Source: Cellulophaga fucicola
GTDB lineage: Bacteria > Bacteroidota > Bacteroidia > Flavobacteriales > Flavobacteriaceae
DNA: 64,000 nucleotides
NCBI RefSeq assembly: GCF_900119145.1
Contig: NZ_FPIY01000001.1
Span: forward strand, 310,001-374,000
Direction: 5' to 3'
The notes beneath the pieces were generated by a model, which saw nothing but the letters and a program-made list of their open reading frames with translations, had not been told where the DNA came from and did no database searches. Position 1 is the first letter of the stretch, and the number at the start of each line of letters is the position of its first letter. Below are positions 45,635 to 54,472 of the stretch, one piece after another. A program made the position numbers and the translations under genes.

Positions 45635-45651
45635 AACTGACTGTACAAAAT

Positions 45652-45686
45652 AAAAAAGCCTTACTAATTTTAGTAAGGCTTTTTTA
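45652..45686. terminator. Terminator of the LytTR regulator gene
   Basis: A perfect 15-bp stem made of AAAAAAGCCTTACTA and TAGTAAGGCTTTTTT around a 4-base loop. It starts 18 bases after the stop. Confidence 0.95.
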
Positions 45687-46043
45687 TTGGTTATTGGTGT
45701 AAGTTTTTACTGTAGAATTTTTGTTGTTACTTTGTTTGTAGAAAATAGGTATGCATCTCTATCTTTTTAAGTCTTATGTTATTGTGCTAAAAGTGTTTTA
45801 TTTTAGCAAATCGGAGCTTTTATTTTAAATAATTGTAAGTAATTCTTACAATAGAGCACATTTTTTATAAAAACAAAGAAGTTTTGCCCTATTATTTTTA
45901 CTATTTTAAGCCTATTATTATTAAGAAAATCATAACTTGCCCTAGACTTTAACAGAAACTTAAGAAAAAGAGAAATTTTAGAGTTTCAGTCTCTTTTTGC
46001 TTAACTTTCGTTAGGCTAAATATTATAACAGACCTCTCAGAAT
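45687..46043. other. Long gene-free stretch with three dyads and a direct repeat
   Basis: No open reading frame of note. It holds TGCTAAAA / TTTTAGCA (45785-45808), ATTGTAAG / CTTACAAT (45832-45852), the direct repeat CCTATTATT at 45888 and 45911 (23-bp period), and a hairpin AAAAAGAGA / TCTCTTTTT (45965-45998) that ends in T5 and lies 46 bases before the kinase start. It must contain the kinase promoter, and could also encode a small RNA or an attenuator. Confidence 0.55.
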
Positions 46044-48074
46044 ATGATTACTATAATTGCTGGTATATTGAGCAACCAAAAAACAAGAATAACCAATCTA
46101 ACTCCAAGAATAAAAGTAGTAAGCACTAAAACGTGTTGTGCTGCTCTTATTTTATTATTTATAGCAACAAGTAATCTGGTTGCTCAAGAAATACAACTAC
46201 AACAAACAGTTCTAGATAGTTTTGTAAAAATACCATCTGCAAAAGATAAGTTTAACTATTTTTATAAGACGCCAAATAGATACAAGGAAAATTCTAGTTA
46301 TGAGTGGTTAGAGAGCATAGACTCTATGCTTACCAAAGCAAGAACGGCACAAGATGATGGTTCTATTGAGTATTATAAAATTCTTCAGGCTCATATACAT
46401 CAAGATTTAGTGCAGTATGATAAGAGTATAGCAATTACAAATGAGCTATATATAGATAAAACAAAACTGACAGATACTCTAAAAAGTGCGCTATTAGATA
46501 TAATGGATGAGAATTATTCTCAACTTAAATTATATGAAAAGCAAATTGCCATTCGTAAAGAGAAAAAAGAACTAGGGTTAGCAGATAATATCTCTTTTTT
46601 CGACATTTATGCAGATCAGGGCTTGTACCAAAAGGCAAGAAGCGAGTATATTAGAGAAATGAGTAATTCTATTAGTAATAAAGATTACTATGGTCAGGCA
46701 CTTTACAATAATAAAATCGGTGATTTTTTAAGATTAGATAAATCATCACAGGTTGCTTTAGATAAATACCAAGAGGCAAGAAAATTTATAAATACTTATT
46801 TAGACACTATTGCAAGACCCAAAACAGAAGATGATTTGGTTAAAGGAGCTCTTTTAAAAGGAGTTATAGAAGGTAATATTGGTAAATGTTATATGATCTT
46901 AAAAAGATACGATGAAGCTATACCATTGTTAGATTCTAGTTTAGTTAAGATAAGAGAAAACAATGTAGAAGTATACTCGCAAGATGCAGTAGAAAACACA
47001 TTAGACTTGGCAAATTGTTATTTGCAAACCAATAAATTAGATAAGGTTTTAGAGTTAATTAACGACGATTTGCGTACAATTAAGGTTTCTAATGTATTGC
47101 GTAAAAACCAGTTGTTAGCTGTTTATTATCAAAAAATGAACGACTTTAGAAGAGCTAACTATTATTTAAATAATAACATTAGAATAAACGATTCTATTAG
47201 AGTTAACGAGACACTTAAAAAACACCAACAAATAGCAACAGTCTTTGAAAAAGAGTTAGAAAACTCTGAAGACAGGTTAGATGAGAAAAAAATAGAATTA
47301 GAGAATGCTAAAATAGAAGCTCAGGCAAATGATGAGCGTATGAGTCTTATTTTAATCTCTTTAATATTTACATTGTTAGGTTTAGGAGGTTTAGTTTTTG
47401 CTTATATAAAGAGTATTAAAAACCAACGTGTTATTGCAAAGCAAAACAATATTATAGAAAGTCAGTTAATAGAAAAAGACTCGTTATTAAAAGAAATTCA
47501 CCATAGAGTAAAAAATAACCTTCAGATGGTATCTAGTTTGTTAAGTCTACAAACTAAAAACACTAAAAGTAAAGCTGCTATTATGGCTTTAGAAGAAGGT
47601 AAGAGTAGGGTTAAAGCAATGGCTTTAATACACCAAAAACTATATCAGAATGATGATTTATCTGTTATAGAAATGCAAGGTTATGTAGAGAGTTTGGTAA
47701 ATAGTGTGCAATCTGTATTTAAAAAGGGTGGTCATAATATTACCATTACAATAGATGCAGAGGGTGTAGAACTAGATATAGATAGAGCAATTCCGTTTGG
47801 TTTAATATTAAACGAACTTGTATCTAACTCGTTTAAATATGCCTTTCCAGAGAACGACGATAACGGTAAAATCTATATACATTTAAGAAACACAGAAACG
47901 GGTGGTTATTTTGAGTATACAGATAACGGAGTAGGTTTACCAGACGATACAGACGAAAGAACAAAGTCTTCTATGGGTATTCGTTTAATGAATCGTTTAG
48001 TAAATCAGCTACAATCTACACTTAATATAGATAAATCTGTAGAAGGAGTTCGTTTTTGGTTCAATTTTAAATAA
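46044..48074 (+). CDS. TPR sensor histidine kinase (HisKA_2 type)
   Basis: A 676-residue kinase. A signal-like hydrophobic segment (about 30-47, ending NLVAQ) is followed by TPR-like repeats (about 90-400), a coiled coil (about 400-432), a transmembrane helix (about 434-454), the HisKA_2 domain with EIHHRVKNNLQ (H486/H487) and a HATPase domain with NELVSNSFKYAF and DNGVGLPD. The sensor part should be periplasmic. The LytTR regulator upstream is the likely partner. The N-terminal 29 residues before the hydrophobic stretch are long for a signal peptide, so the true start may be later, but no later start codon fits well. Confidence 0.92.
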   Translation: MITIIAGILSNQKTRITNLTPRIKVVSTKTCCAALILLFIATSNLVAQEIQLQQTVLDSFVKIPSAKDKFNYFYKTPNRYKENSSYEWLESIDSMLTKARTAQDDGSIEYYKILQAHIHQDLVQYDKSIAITNELYIDKTKLTDTLKSALLDIMDENYSQLKLYEKQIAIRKEKKELGLADNISFFDIYADQGLYQKARSEYIREMSNSISNKDYYGQALYNNKIGDFLRLDKSSQVALDKYQEARKFINTYLDTIARPKTEDDLVKGALLKGVIEGNIGKCYMILKRYDEAIPLLDSSLVKIRENNVEVYSQDAVENTLDLANCYLQTNKLDKVLELINDDLRTIKVSNVLRKNQLLAVYYQKMNDFRRANYYLNNNIRINDSIRVNETLKKHQQIATVFEKELENSEDRLDEKKIELENAKIEAQANDERMSLILISLIFTLLGLGGLVFAYIKSIKNQRVIAKQNNIIESQLIEKDSLLKEIHHRVKNNLQMVSSLLSLQTKNTKSKAAIMALEEGKSRVKAMALIHQKLYQNDDLSVIEMQGYVESLVNSVQSVFKKGGHNITITIDAEGVELDIDRAIPFGLILNELVSNSFKYAFPENDDNGKIYIHLRNTETGGYFEYTDNGVGLPDDTDERTKSSMGIRLMNRLVNQLQSTLNIDKSVEGVRFWFNFK

Positions 48075-48096
48075 ATTTGAACTAAAATAAAATACT

Positions 48097-48777
48097 ATGA
48101 AAATTACATTCCTTGGTCACGCAACTTTGTTACTAGAAGTTGGAGACAAAACTGTTTTGGTAGATCCATTTATTTCTGGAAACCCAAAGAATACTAATTT
48201 AGTAGATAAAGATACTTTAAACCCAGATTACATATTAGTTACTCACGCACATCAAGATCACGTTTTAGATGTAGAAGATATAGCTAAAAGAACCGATGCT
48301 GTAATTGTTAGTAATTTTGAAATTGCAACGCATTACGAGAGCAAAGGACTAAAAGTACACCCTATGAATCATGGTGGTAGTTGGACTTTTGATTTTGGAA
48401 CCGTAAAATACGTAAATGCAATACATACATCTTCATTTGCAGATGGGGCTAATGGTGGCTTACCAGGCGGATTTATTATTACATCAGCAAATAGAAGTAT
48501 TTACATAGCTGGTGATACAGCTTTAACTATGGATATGAAACTTATCCCTATGTTTACAAAGTTAGATTTGGCTGTTTTACCAATAGGAGATAACTTTACT
48601 ATGGGTGTAGATGATGCTATTATTGCATCAAACTTTGTAGAATGTAATACAGTTTTAGGATATCATTTTGGTACTTTTGGTTTTATAGAGATTAATGAAA
48701 CAAAAGCTGTAGAAAAATTTAAAGCAGCCGGTAAAGAACTACATTTATTAGCAATAGGTGCATCACTTACAGTATAA
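48097..48777 (+). CDS. UPF0173 metal-dependent hydrolase (metallo-beta-lactamase fold)
   Basis: A 226-residue cytoplasmic protein. Metal ligands are visible in THAHQDHV (HxHxDH), a His in the HTSSFAD segment, the Asp in IAGDTAL and the His in GYHFGTF. UPF0173 members are metal-dependent hydrolases of unknown natural substrate. It starts 23 bp after the kinase gene and is followed by menC with a 10-bp gap, so it is probably cotranscribed with menC-CPBP-menE. Confidence 0.93.
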   Translation: MKITFLGHATLLLEVGDKTVLVDPFISGNPKNTNLVDKDTLNPDYILVTHAHQDHVLDVEDIAKRTDAVIVSNFEIATHYESKGLKVHPMNHGGSWTFDFGTVKYVNAIHTSSFADGANGGLPGGFIITSANRSIYIAGDTALTMDMKLIPMFTKLDLAVLPIGDNFTMGVDDAIIASNFVECNTVLGYHFGTFGFIEINETKAVEKFKAAGKELHLLAIGASLTV

Positions 48778-48787
48778 TATAGCTGTA

Positions 48788-49837
48788 ATGGAAGCAACTT
48801 ATAAAAAATATACACTAGACTTTAAAAGACCTAGCGGAACCTCTAGAGGTGTGCTTACGCAAAAAGAAACTTGGTTTATCATTTTAAAACAAAACGATAA
48901 ATTAGGTATAGGTGAGTGTGGCATATTAAGAGGTTTAAGTATAGATGATGTTCCAAATTACGAGGATAAGCTAAAGTGGGTGTGTGCTAATATTCATTTA
49001 GGTTTAGACACGCTTTTAAATACTTTAACAGAGTTTCCTAGTATACAATTTGGACTAGAACAAGCATTTTTATCATTAGCATCAGAAAATCCTTTTACCT
49101 TGTTCAAAAACGATTTTTCAACCAGTGAAGCTAGTATTCCTATTAACGGACTAATCTGGATGGGAGAAGAATCTTATATGCATCAACAAATACAGCAAAA
49201 ACTAGAAGATGGTTTTAGTTGTATTAAAATGAAAATTGGAGCAATCGATTTTGATAAAGAAATAGCGCTTCTAAAATCGATTAGAGCAAAATATAAAAAA
49301 GAAGAAATAGAACTTCGTGTAGATGCAAATGGTGCTTTTAAAGAGGATGCTTTAGTTAAGTTGAAGATTTTATCTCAATTAGATTTACACTCTATAGAAC
49401 AACCAATTAAGCAAGGCAATTACGCCCAAATAAAAAATCTTTGTGCTGTTACGCCATTACCTATTGCTTTAGACGAAGAATTAATTGGTGTGTTTGGTGT
49501 AACAAAAAAGGAAGAACTGCTACAAACTATACAACCACAGTATATTATTTTAAAACCTAGTTTAGTTGGTGGGTTTAAAGGTTGTGAAGAGTGGATTTCT
49601 ATTGCAGAAAAATATAATATTGGTTGGTGGGTAACAAGTGCATTAGAAAGTAACATTGGTTTAAATGCAATTGCGCAATGGACATATGGTTTGCAAAATA
49701 AAATGCCACAAGGTTTGGGTACAGGAGGTTTGTATACTAATAATTTTAATAGCCCTTTAGAAGTTAGTAATGGGGCAATTAGCTACCGTAAAAATCTAAA
49801 TTGGCAAGAAAATTTAATAAAGAACTTATGTATATAG
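48788..49837 (+). CDS. menC: o-succinylbenzoate synthase
   Basis: Dehydrates SHCHC to o-succinylbenzoate in menaquinone synthesis. The 349 residues from the ATG at 48788 fit the enolase superfamily; ten codons more upstream would overlap the previous gene. The KxK motif is IKMKIG, metal ligands are D in LRVDANGAF, E in SIEQPI and the Asp/Glu in IALDEEL, and the second lysine is in IILKPSLVGG. Dipeptide epimerases share this fold, but the men context decides. It overlaps the next gene by 10 bp. Confidence 0.92.
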   Translation: MEATYKKYTLDFKRPSGTSRGVLTQKETWFIILKQNDKLGIGECGILRGLSIDDVPNYEDKLKWVCANIHLGLDTLLNTLTEFPSIQFGLEQAFLSLASENPFTLFKNDFSTSEASIPINGLIWMGEESYMHQQIQQKLEDGFSCIKMKIGAIDFDKEIALLKSIRAKYKKEEIELRVDANGAFKEDALVKLKILSQLDLHSIEQPIKQGNYAQIKNLCAVTPLPIALDEELIGVFGVTKKEELLQTIQPQYIILKPSLVGGFKGCEEWISIAEKYNIGWWVTSALESNIGLNAIAQWTYGLQNKMPQGLGTGGLYTNNFNSPLEVSNGAISYRKNLNWQENLIKNLCI

Positions 49838-50766
49838 AACAAGGATATAAAGGAAAAACTAGAGGTCTATGGAAGTATTTTATTATTCCTACAGCTTTTA
49901 TTATTTTAATGATTTTTAATTATATAGCAGTAAAAGCATCACCTGTTCCATTAGATAAGTTAATGGGTGATATGATAAAACAGTTTGGTAGAAATACTGT
50001 TTTTGCTATTAATTTATTTCCTTTGGCTATGGGCTTTTTTTTAGTTTTAGGATGGACAAAGCTGGTACATAGGCAATCTGTAACATCTTTAACAACAGCA
50101 AGAAAAAAGATAGACTTTAAGCGTATAGGTTTTTCTTTTGCTTTTTGGGGTTTATTAACTGTTTTTTTATTTGCTGTGGGATTTGTGTTATCTCCAAACG
50201 ATTTTGTTTTCAATTTTAAAGTAGGACCTTTTATAGCCTTAGCAATTATAAGTTTGCTGTTAATACCCTTACAAACTAGTTTTGAAGAATACCTTTTTAG
50301 AGGACATATGATGCAAGGTCTAGGACTCTTGGCAGGCAATAAATTAGTGCCGTTAATTATAACATCAGTTTTGTTTGGTGTTATGCATATGGCTAATCCA
50401 GAGGTAGAAACGCTAGGTTATGGTATTATGGTGTATTACATTGGTACAGGTTTCTTTTTAGGAATTATTACGCTAATGGATGAAGGTTTAGAGCTTGCGC
50501 TTGGTTTTCACGCTGCAAATAATTTAATTGGAGCTTTGTTGGTTACTGCAGATTGGACCGTTTTTCAGACAGATTCTATTTATGTAGATGTGAGTAAACC
50601 AGAACTAGGCTGGGATATTTTTGTACCTGTTTTAGTAATATATCCAATATTAATATTTCTTTTTGCTAGAAAATACAAGTGGACAAATTGGAAAGAAAAA
50701 CTAACGGGTAAAGTTTTAAAAGAAGAGGAATTATCTCCTGAGCAACTTACAGATAATGCATTTTAA
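49828..50766 (+). CDS. CPBP-family intramembrane metalloprotease
   Basis: A 312-residue polytopic protein (about eight helices) from the ATG at 49828; a TTG nine codons upstream is unlikely. The CPBP/Abi motifs are present: EEYLFRG (motif 1, EExxxR), FGVMHMAN (motif 2) and HAANN (motif 3), the glutamate-zinc centre of Rce1-like proteases. The substrate cannot be told. It is wedged between menC and menE, overlapping them by 10 and 11 bp, so it is translated with them. A quinone-linked role is not known for the family. Confidence 0.92.
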   Translation: MYIEQGYKGKTRGLWKYFIIPTAFIILMIFNYIAVKASPVPLDKLMGDMIKQFGRNTVFAINLFPLAMGFFLVLGWTKLVHRQSVTSLTTARKKIDFKRIGFSFAFWGLLTVFLFAVGFVLSPNDFVFNFKVGPFIALAIISLLLIPLQTSFEEYLFRGHMMQGLGLLAGNKLVPLIITSVLFGVMHMANPEVETLGYGIMVYYIGTGFFLGIITLMDEGLELALGFHAANNLIGALLVTADWTVFQTDSIYVDVSKPELGWDIFVPVLVIYPILIFLFARKYKWTNWKEKLTGKVLKEEELSPEQLTDNAF

Positions 50767-51808
50767 AACAATACATCCTAAATTTAAACTTAATGGTGTT
50801 TCTTTCTCTAATGATAGCCTAAAAGCATATGCTTTAGAGTTAATTAAGAAAAATAATTTTGAAAATGCCATAGGTTTGTTTTTACAAGATTGGCTTTCTG
50901 TTGCAGCAACTTTAACAGTGCATACTTCTGGTTCTACAGGTACTCCTAAACCAATTACGTTGCAAAAAGAGCAAATGGTAAATTCAGCTTTGGCAACAGG
51001 TTCGTTTTTTAATTTAAAAGAAGGAAGTACGGCACTATTATGTTTGCCTGCAAGTTATATAGCAGGTAAAATGATGTTGGTTAGAGCATTAATTTTAGGT
51101 TTAGAATTAGACTACGTAGATCCTAGTTCTAATCCTTTAGAAGAAATAAATAAACAATATAAGTTTTCTGCAATGGTTCCTATGCAGGTTTTTAATTGTA
51201 TAGATAAATTACATTTAATAGATACACTTATAATTGGTGGTGCATCAGTTTCTATAGATTTAAAAGAAAAGTTAAAAGGAAGAAAAACACAGTTGTTTGA
51301 AACTTATGGGATGACGGAGACTATTACCCATATAGCAGTAAAAGAAATTAATGCAGCGACTTTTAAAGCATTACCAAATGTAGCACTCTCTTTAGATAAA
51401 CGTAATTGCTTGGTTATAGACGCTCCGCAAGTTTCTAAAGAAATTATTAGCACTAATGATGTTGTAGAGTTGGTTTCTAAGGGCGAGTTTAAATGGTTGG
51501 GTAGGTTTGATAATATTATTAACTCTGGAGGAATAAAATTGAATCCAGAGCAGATAGAAACTAAATTGTCAGATTTTATAACTGTACCATTTTTTATAAC
51601 TAGTTTACCAGATAGTTTATTAGAAAACAAGCTTGTTTTACTAATAGAAGGAGAGCAAACAATTGAAGACTTAATTTTCTCTCTTAAAAGTTCTACAGCA
51701 TTTACTTCTTATGAAATACCTAAAGAAGTATATTATATACCTGAGTTTACTCGTACAGAATCTGGAAAAATTCAACGTGCTAAAACTTTAGAATTACTTA
51801 AAAAGTAA
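50756..51808 (+). CDS. menE: o-succinylbenzoate-CoA ligase, short form
   Basis: Activates o-succinylbenzoate with ATP and CoA in menaquinone synthesis. The AMP-binding motif HTSGSTGTPKPI (about 62-73), FETYGMTETITHIA and WLGRFDNIINSGGIKL are intact, and the last lysine is in SGKIQRAK. At 350 residues it is shorter than the common 450-residue MenE, lacking much of the N-terminal subdomain, as is usual in flavobacteria. It is the last gene of the 48.1-51.8 kb unit. Confidence 0.93.
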   Translation: MHFKTIHPKFKLNGVSFSNDSLKAYALELIKKNNFENAIGLFLQDWLSVAATLTVHTSGSTGTPKPITLQKEQMVNSALATGSFFNLKEGSTALLCLPASYIAGKMMLVRALILGLELDYVDPSSNPLEEINKQYKFSAMVPMQVFNCIDKLHLIDTLIIGGASVSIDLKEKLKGRKTQLFETYGMTETITHIAVKEINAATFKALPNVALSLDKRNCLVIDAPQVSKEIISTNDVVELVSKGEFKWLGRFDNIINSGGIKLNPEQIETKLSDFITVPFFITSLPDSLLENKLVLLIEGEQTIEDLIFSLKSSTAFTSYEIPKEVYYIPEFTRTESGKIQRAKTLELLKK

Positions 51809-51868
51809 CTTCACTCACTCAAAAGTACACTTCCCTAATTCCGTGTTTTTCTATTGGCGACTGTATTG

Positions 51869-51876
51869 TAGGTTTG
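51869..51876 (+). promoter_or_regulatory. -7 box of the plug-domain gene pair
   Basis: TAGGTTTG, a full TAnnTTTG match, lies 24 bases before the ATG at 51901. Confidence 0.5.
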
Positions 51877-51900
51877 TTTTAAACTTATAAACCAATCATT

Positions 51901-52320
51901 ATGAAAAACTTTTTATTTGCCTTATGTATTATTTTTTGTAGCACACAATTAAGTGCCCAGACAAAAACAGATAAAGTTGTAGTTACAGATAGTGGAGATG
52001 TATTTTATAGCTGCTTTTCAAAACTATCAGATAATCTACCATTTAATATTTACGAGTTTGGGGCGGAAAACATTAATTCTCAGCAAGATTTGTACAATGC
52101 AATTAGAGCTAAAGTTCCGGGTGTTCAAATAACCAATACTCAGAATAATAATACGCCAAAAATTAATATGAGAGGAGATAGTAATACCATTGTTATTATA
52201 GACGGTGTTCGTTATACAGATACTTCAATTTTACAAACCATTAGCCCTTTAGATATTGAAAAGGTGTATGTCGCTAATTCTGTTGCGGCCTCTAATTATT
52301 TGCTAACCAAAAGAAACTAA
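51901..52320 (+). CDS. Secreted stand-alone TonB-receptor plug-domain protein
   Basis: A 139-residue protein with a signal peptide ending QLSAQ. The rest is one plug domain: DLYNAIRAKVPGVQITN, PKINMRGDSNTIVIIDGVRY and ISPLDIEKVYVANSVAAS follow the order of SusC/TonB-receptor plugs. There is no beta-barrel and no TonB-box-like region. The next gene, 5 bp downstream, carries a related signal (MKNLLFILCIIVCSIQANAQ) and its own plug, so the two probably arose by duplication and are cotranscribed. Confidence 0.85.
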   Translation: MKNFLFALCIIFCSTQLSAQTKTDKVVVTDSGDVFYSCFSKLSDNLPFNIYEFGAENINSQQDLYNAIRAKVPGVQITNTQNNNTPKINMRGDSNTIVIIDGVRYTDTSILQTISPLDIEKVYVANSVAASNYLLTKRN

Positions 52321-52325
52321 ATTTT

Positions 52326-54416
52326 ATGAAAAATCTATTATTTATACTTTGCATAATTGTATGTAGCATACAAGCAAACGCACAAGAACTAACAATTACG
52401 GGTATAGTTACAGATGCTACTGGTCCTTTACCAGGAGTAAATGTTATTAGTTCAGGAACAAAACATGGAACAACCACAGATTTTGATGGCCTATATACTA
52501 TAAAAGCCAAAAAAGGGGACACGTTAGCATTCACCTACATAGGTTATAAATACAAAGAAGTTGTAGTAAAAGAGAGTCTTAAAATTGATGTTGTCTTAGA
52601 AGAGGATACTGCCACTTTAAAAGAAGTAGTTATCACAAGTTATGCAAGCTCTTCAGAAATAGCATACACAGGTAATAATGTTAGAAAGGTTACAAAGAGA
52701 GAGAAAATACAAAACAAAATTTCTAATCAATTAGCGGGTAATGTTGCAGGTGTGCAGATTACAAAGGGCACAAAAAACACGGCTAAACCAATAGTAATAA
52801 GAGGTGTATCTTCAATTAGCGCAGGTAATGAACCATTATATATTGTAGATGGAGTTCCTGCAAAAGAGGGTAACAGAGCTATTTATAAAATTAAACCATC
52901 AAAAATTAAATCTATGGAGGTTTTTAAATCTCCTAAGGCAAGTGTTTTGTTTGGTGAAGCAGGTAAAAATGGATGCGTAATTATTACAACAAAAGGATAT
53001 ACTAGTACAATTAATTACGATGAGGAATATGCTAAATTATCAGAAAATCAATTTAAGAAAGTTACGCTAGACCCTCTTTCTACTTTTTCTATAGATGTTG
53101 ATAAAGCTGGTTATAGTAATATAAGAAGAATGATAAATAACGGGGAAGATATTCCTTTTGATGCTGTTAAGGTTGAAGAAATGGTTAATTATTTTGATTA
53201 TGCTTACCCACAACCAACAGAGGAGCATCCATTTTCTATAACTACAGATGTAGCTAAAACGCCTTGGAATACGCAAACAGAATTGGTTCGTATAGGTTTA
53301 CAAGGAAAAGAGTATTTAAATGAAGAATTGCCAGCATCTAACTTAACTTTTTTAATAGATGTTTCTGGCTCTATGGGAGATTATAATAAATTACCACTTT
53401 TGGTATCTGCTTTTAAATTATTGGTGCATCAACTTAGAGAAAAAGATAAAGTTTCCATTGTAGTTTATGCAGGTGCTGCTGGTGTTATTTTACCACCAAC
53501 AAGCGGACATCAAAAAGAAAAAATAATAAATGCATTATCTAAATTAGAAGCAGGCGGTTCTACAGCAGGCGGTCAAGGTATTCAGTTGGCGTACAAATTA
53601 GCAGAAAAGAACTTTAAAAAGAACGGAAACAATAGAGTAATACTTGCTACAGATGGCGATTTTAATGTGGGTGCGTCTAGTAACAAGGATATGGAAAAAT
53701 TAATAGAGGAAAAGAGATCTTCTGGAGTATTCTTGTCTGTTTTAGGTTTTGGAATGGGGAATTATAAAGATTCTAAGTTAGAAACATTGGCAGATAAAGG
53801 TAATGGTAACCACGCGTATATAGATAATATGCAAGAGGCTCAGAAAGTATTTGGTAAGGAGTTTGGAGGTACGCTGTATACTATTGCTAAAGATGTAAAA
53901 ATTCAGGTTGAATTTAATCCTGCTAAAGTACAGGCATACCGTTTAATTGGTTATGAAAATAGACTTTTGGCAGATGAAGATTTTGTGGATGATACTAAAG
54001 ATGCAGGTGAATTGGGTAGTGGTCACAAAGTTACAGCGTTATACGAGGTAGTTCCTGTTGGTGTAAAAAGCGATTATGTAAAAGATGTAGCAGATTTAAA
54101 ATATACAAATACAGAGGTAACAGATAGCTATACTGATGAGTTGTTTACGGTTAAGTTTAGATATAAGAAACCAGATTCAGATACAAGTACAGAAATGGTT
54201 CACATTCAAAAAAATGAAGAAACAGAAATGTCGGCAGATTTTAAATTTGCTTCAGCAGTAGCTTTATTCGGATTGCAATTGCGTAAATCTCAGTTTACAA
54301 ATAGTGCTAGTTTTAGTACTGTACTTAAGTTAGCAGAGCAAGGTAGAGGAGAAGATAAGCAAGGATATAGAGCCGAGTTTATACGTTTAGTAAACGCTAC
54401 AAATAAGGAATTATAA
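52326..54416 (+). CDS. Carboxypeptidase-regulatory + plug + VWA (YfbK-like) fusion protein
   Basis: A 696-residue exported protein. Signal peptide to about 20; CarboxypepD_reg-like domain (about 22-92, GIVTDATGPLPGVNV); plug domain (about 110-225, with IVIRGVSS and IVDGVP); a YfbK-type N-terminal region (about 245-335, STFSIDVDKAGYSNIRRMI); VWA domain (about 338-510) with MIDAS DVSGS (345-349) and TDGDFNVG; then the C-terminal YfbK-type domain (about 530-690). It has the front of a SusC-like receptor but no barrel. VWA domains bind proteins through a metal ion. It is probably a surface or periplasmic binding or adhesion protein. Confidence 0.9.
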   Translation: MKNLLFILCIIVCSIQANAQELTITGIVTDATGPLPGVNVISSGTKHGTTTDFDGLYTIKAKKGDTLAFTYIGYKYKEVVVKESLKIDVVLEEDTATLKEVVITSYASSSEIAYTGNNVRKVTKREKIQNKISNQLAGNVAGVQITKGTKNTAKPIVIRGVSSISAGNEPLYIVDGVPAKEGNRAIYKIKPSKIKSMEVFKSPKASVLFGEAGKNGCVIITTKGYTSTINYDEEYAKLSENQFKKVTLDPLSTFSIDVDKAGYSNIRRMINNGEDIPFDAVKVEEMVNYFDYAYPQPTEEHPFSITTDVAKTPWNTQTELVRIGLQGKEYLNEELPASNLTFLIDVSGSMGDYNKLPLLVSAFKLLVHQLREKDKVSIVVYAGAAGVILPPTSGHQKEKIINALSKLEAGGSTAGGQGIQLAYKLAEKNFKKNGNNRVILATDGDFNVGASSNKDMEKLIEEKRSSGVFLSVLGFGMGNYKDSKLETLADKGNGNHAYIDNMQEAQKVFGKEFGGTLYTIAKDVKIQVEFNPAKVQAYRLIGYENRLLADEDFVDDTKDAGELGSGHKVTALYEVVPVGVKSDYVKDVADLKYTNTEVTDSYTDELFTVKFRYKKPDSDTSTEMVHIQKNEETEMSADFKFASAVALFGLQLRKSQFTNSASFSTVLKLAEQGRGEDKQGYRAEFIRLVNATNKEL

Positions 54417-54438
54417 AATAGATAGTGGTTGTGTTTTT

Positions 54439-54472
54439 AAAGTGCTAGCTAATTATGGTTAGCACTTTTTTT
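54439..54472 (+). terminator. Terminator of the VWA gene, overlapping the MFS 3' end
   Basis: The stem AAAGTGCTA / TAGCACTTT extends inward by G-T and C-G pairs and is followed by T7. The right arm lies inside the last codons of the convergent MFS gene, whose stop is at 54449-54451. Confidence 0.85.
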
